Source: Paenibacillus larvae subsp. larvae | GTDB taxonomy: Bacteria; Bacillota; Bacilli; Paenibacillales; NBRC-103111 | Length of the DNA: 64,000 bases | Assembly (NCBI RefSeq): GCF_002003265.1 | Contig: NZ_CP019687.1 | Span: 4,097,501 to 4,161,500, forward strand | Direction: 5' to 3' | Shown here: positions 62,356-64,000 of the stretch, piece after piece | How positions within the stretch are numbered: position 1 is the first letter of the stretch | How the letters are laid out: every line of letters begins with the position of its first letter | Translations under genes and position numbers: made by a program | Notes under the pieces: generated by a model | What the model saw: only the letters and a program-made list of their open reading frames with translations | What the model was told of the DNA's origin: nothing | Databases searched by the model: none

Positions 62356-62904
62356 ATGAGAAAGCTGCGTCTCTTTCCTATTGTGATAAGTGTCGTAATA
62401 ACAGCGTCTGTTTTATTTGGCGGATGGTTTGCCTATCAAAGTTTCGCGATGGAAAGTCCTTTCTCTCAGATCATCAGTAAAACTCCCGGTGTGGAGGATT
62501 CTACCATAGAGTTTGGCAAAAGCCAGGTGAATGTGAAAGTCACACCTAAAGAGAATGCTAGTTTGAGAGAAATCTATCAATATATCGAAAAAGAAGGAAG
62601 GTCCTTGCTCGGGTCCCGGAAATTAAATGTAGAGGTGAAGGGGAACGATCCTTCCAAAGAATTGGAACAATGGTGGTCCAGGTCCCTGTTTGATGTGGCG
62701 CAGGCCATGGAAACCAGGCATTATGGGGACATCCCGGCTGCATTGGAAAAGCATGCTGCAGAAATGGCGGGTTTGAATGTGAAAACGGAGATGGACAACA
62801 AGAATGTATATATCACGCTGACGAAAGGTCAGGAAAGTAAAAATCTGATCCTGCCGCGGACATCGGCAAAGATAGGAGTGTGGCCGAATGAGCAGGTACA
62901 GTAG
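62356..62904 (+). CDS. Membrane-anchored hypothetical protein upstream of an FtsH-like protease
   Basis: A 182-residue protein: short basic start (MRKLRLFP), one hydrophobic helix (VVITASVLFGGWFAYQSF) and an extracytoplasmic domain. The domain has VKVTPKENASLREIYQYIE and repeats of alternating hydrophobic strands; it contains no catalytic motif I can see. AAAGGGGG precedes ATG 62356. The next gene starts inside its last codons, so the two are probably co-translated and may act together at the membrane. Confidence 0.65.
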   Translation: MRKLRLFPIVISVVITASVLFGGWFAYQSFAMESPFSQIISKTPGVEDSTIEFGKSQVNVKVTPKENASLREIYQYIEKEGRSLLGSRKLNVEVKGNDPSKELEQWWSRSLFDVAQAMETRHYGDIPAALEKHAAEMAGLNVKTEMDNKNVYITLTKGQESKNLILPRTSAKIGVWPNEQVQ

Positions 62905-64000
62905 AGAAATTTTAATCGGGGCTCTGCCCGTTGTCATTATTTTTCTTCTTTATATCGGGGTAAGTCCCCTGCCACTGTTATTCACAGCGGGTCTGATCGG
63001 CATGAGTTACTATCTGATCAAACAACGTGGAGGAGGACAGGCTGTTTTTATGGGCCGCCAACAAAGGCGCTCGGGCCGCAAGCCCACCTATTTGACGTTT
63101 GAGCAAATCGGGGGACAGGACCGCGCCAAGAATGAATTGATCGAAGCACTTGATTTTCTGATCAAACCAGAGCAAATTGAAAGGCTGGGAATCCGTCCGT
63201 TAAAAGGCATTCTGCTGACCGGGCCGCCGGGAACCGGTAAAACCTTGATGGCAAAGGCTGCCGCTCATTATACGAATTCGGTTTTCGTGGCCGCATCCGG
63301 CTCTGAATTCGTGGAAATGTATGTAGGTGTAGGAGCCAGCCGCATCCGTAACCTGTTTCAGGATGCCAGAAACCGGGCTCAGAAAGAAGACAAAGAAAAT
63401 GCCGTAATCTTTATTGATGAGATTGATGTGATCGGTGGAAAAAGGGATGGGGGCCAGCAAAGGGAATATGATCAGACATTGAACCAGCTGCTGACGGAGA
63501 TGGACGGAATTCATTCGGTCCAAACTCCCCGCATTCTTATTATTGCGGCCACTAACCGTAAGGAAATGCTGGACAGTGCTCTGCTTCGTCCCGGCCGATT
63601 CGACCGTCATATAGAAGTGGATCTGCCTGATAAGAAAGGCCGTCAGGCCATCCTGGAGATCCATGCCCAAAATAAACCTCTGGAGGAAAGTGCTGACCTG
63701 ATGAAGGTTGCGGAGCAGACATTCGGATTTTCCGGAGCCCAGTTGGAAAGCGTTCTGAATGAGGCGGCAATTTATGCCATGAGGGAAAGCTGCGAAGTTA
63801 TTCACCAGAAACATTTATCATCCGCAATTGACAAGGTGATGATGGGAGAGAAAACAGACCGGGAATCCACGCAGGAGGAAAAAGAACGTGTTGCTTATCA
63901 TGAGCTGGGACATGCCATTATGGCAGAGCTGGTCCGCCCGGATTCTGTCTCCCAGGTAGCTCTGAGTCCCCGGGGTAAAGCACTTGGTTATGTACGTCAT
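62888..64000 (+). CDS. FtsH-like AAA+ metalloprotease (3' end outside window)
   Basis: ATG 62888 overlaps the previous gene by 17 bp. At least 371 residues are visible. Two short membrane helices (ILIGALPVVIIFLLYIG, PLPLLFTAGLIGMSYYLI) precede the AAA module: GPPGTGKTLMAKAAA (Walker A), AVIFIDEIDVIGGKRDGG (Walker B) and RPGRFDRHI (SRH). The zinc site follows as AYHELGHAIM (HExGH). The N-terminal region lacks the large extracytoplasmic domain of house-keeping FtsH, so this looks like a shorter paralogue. The neighbour gene may supply that function. Confidence 0.85.
   Translation, partial: MSRYSREILIGALPVVIIFLLYIGVSPLPLLFTAGLIGMSYYLIKQRGGGQAVFMGRQQRRSGRKPTYLTFEQIGGQDRAKNELIEALDFLIKPEQIERLGIRPLKGILLTGPPGTGKTLMAKAAAHYTNSVFVAASGSEFVEMYVGVGASRIRNLFQDARNRAQKEDKENAVIFIDEIDVIGGKRDGGQQREYDQTLNQLLTEMDGIHSVQTPRILIIAATNRKEMLDSALLRPGRFDRHIEVDLPDKKGRQAILEIHAQNKPLEESADLMKVAEQTFGFSGAQLESVLNEAAIYAMRESCEVIHQKHLSSAIDKVMMGEKTDRESTQEEKERVAYHELGHAIMAELVRPDSVSQVALSPRGKALGYVRH

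Noticed and set aside
1-64000. CRISPR array, prophage or large mobile element
   Set aside because: No regularly spaced repeats, integrases, transposases or phage genes are seen; the gene order is conserved core throughout.

Overview
The window is a stretch of core chromosome from a spore-forming, low-to-medium GC Firmicute, most likely a Paenibacillus (Paenibacillaceae). The gene order follows the Bacillus subtilis ypeB-to-ypmB segment almost gene for gene: ypeB, ypfA, ypfB, cmk, ypfD, fni, yphA, der, gpsA, yphF, spoIVA, hbs, mtrB, hepS-menG-hepT, ndk, cheR, aroCBH, trpEDCFBA, hisC, tyrA, qcrABC, ypjA-D, dapB, mgsA, bshB1, bshA, cca, birA, panBCD, dinG, ypmB. Family-specific insertions such as plsY, rex, a Pit phosphate transporter pair and MTA/SAH deaminase point to Paenibacillus rather than Bacillus. 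I did not run any database search, so species is not claimed.

Layout. 0-13.6 kb: end of ypeB, a c-di-GMP (PilZ) protein, CMP kinase, an acyltransferase, an S1-repeat protein, isopentenyl-diphosphate isomerase, YphA, the YIEGIA/capping pair, Der, PlsY, GpsA, SpoVIF, two small ferredoxins flanking a nucleotidyltransferase-like gene, and the YphF lipoprotein. 13.9-17.7 kb: spoIVA, HU, a tRNA-Pro, a 52-codon gene, mtrB (TRAP) and an unknown membrane protein. 17.7-23.3 kb: an isoprenoid-quinone operon (hepS, menG, UbiA, UbiX, MqnA, hepT), then ndk. 23.4-35.8 kb: cheR and the aromatic amino acid supraoperon aroC-aroB-aroH-trpEDCFBA-hisC-tyrA. The trp promoter is followed at once by a multi-GAG/UAG TRAP target and, further down, an intrinsic terminator. 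35.8-46 kb: a candidate small RNA, a phosphatase, gamma carbonic anhydrase, an IDEAL-domain protein, the qcrABC menaquinol:cytochrome c reductase, YpjA-D and a TPR protein. 46-54 kb: dapB, methylglyoxal synthase, bacillithiol genes bshB1/bshA, cca, birA, and panBCD behind a structured leader. 54-64 kb: a TPR protein, dinG, rex, pit/DUF47 on the minus strand, an amidohydrolase, ypmB, and the start of an FtsH-like AAA protease cut by the window end.

The genes are linked metabolically. The shikimate genes make chorismate. TrpEDCFBA uses it for tryptophan, AroH/TyrA for tyrosine and phenylalanine, and MqnA for menaquinone by a futalosine-type route. That menaquinone feeds the qcrABC complex. MtrB, encoded 11 kb upstream, is the expected regulator of the trp leader.

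The most striking overall observation is a set of eight apparent one-base losses, nearly all at short mononucleotide runs, in seven genes (ypfA, fni, gpsA, trpF, a TPR gene twice, dinG, ypmB). All are repaired by adding one base. This suggests homopolymer undercalling in the source sequence, although true pseudogenes cannot be excluded. Other points of interest are a short inverted-repeat element family (two full copies and two half copies), a candidate ~75-nt small RNA with a perfect sigma-A promoter and terminator, a pan-type leader before panB, and a TyrA that lacks its C-terminal ACT domain with no aroA-type gene (aroE in B. subtilis) following it.
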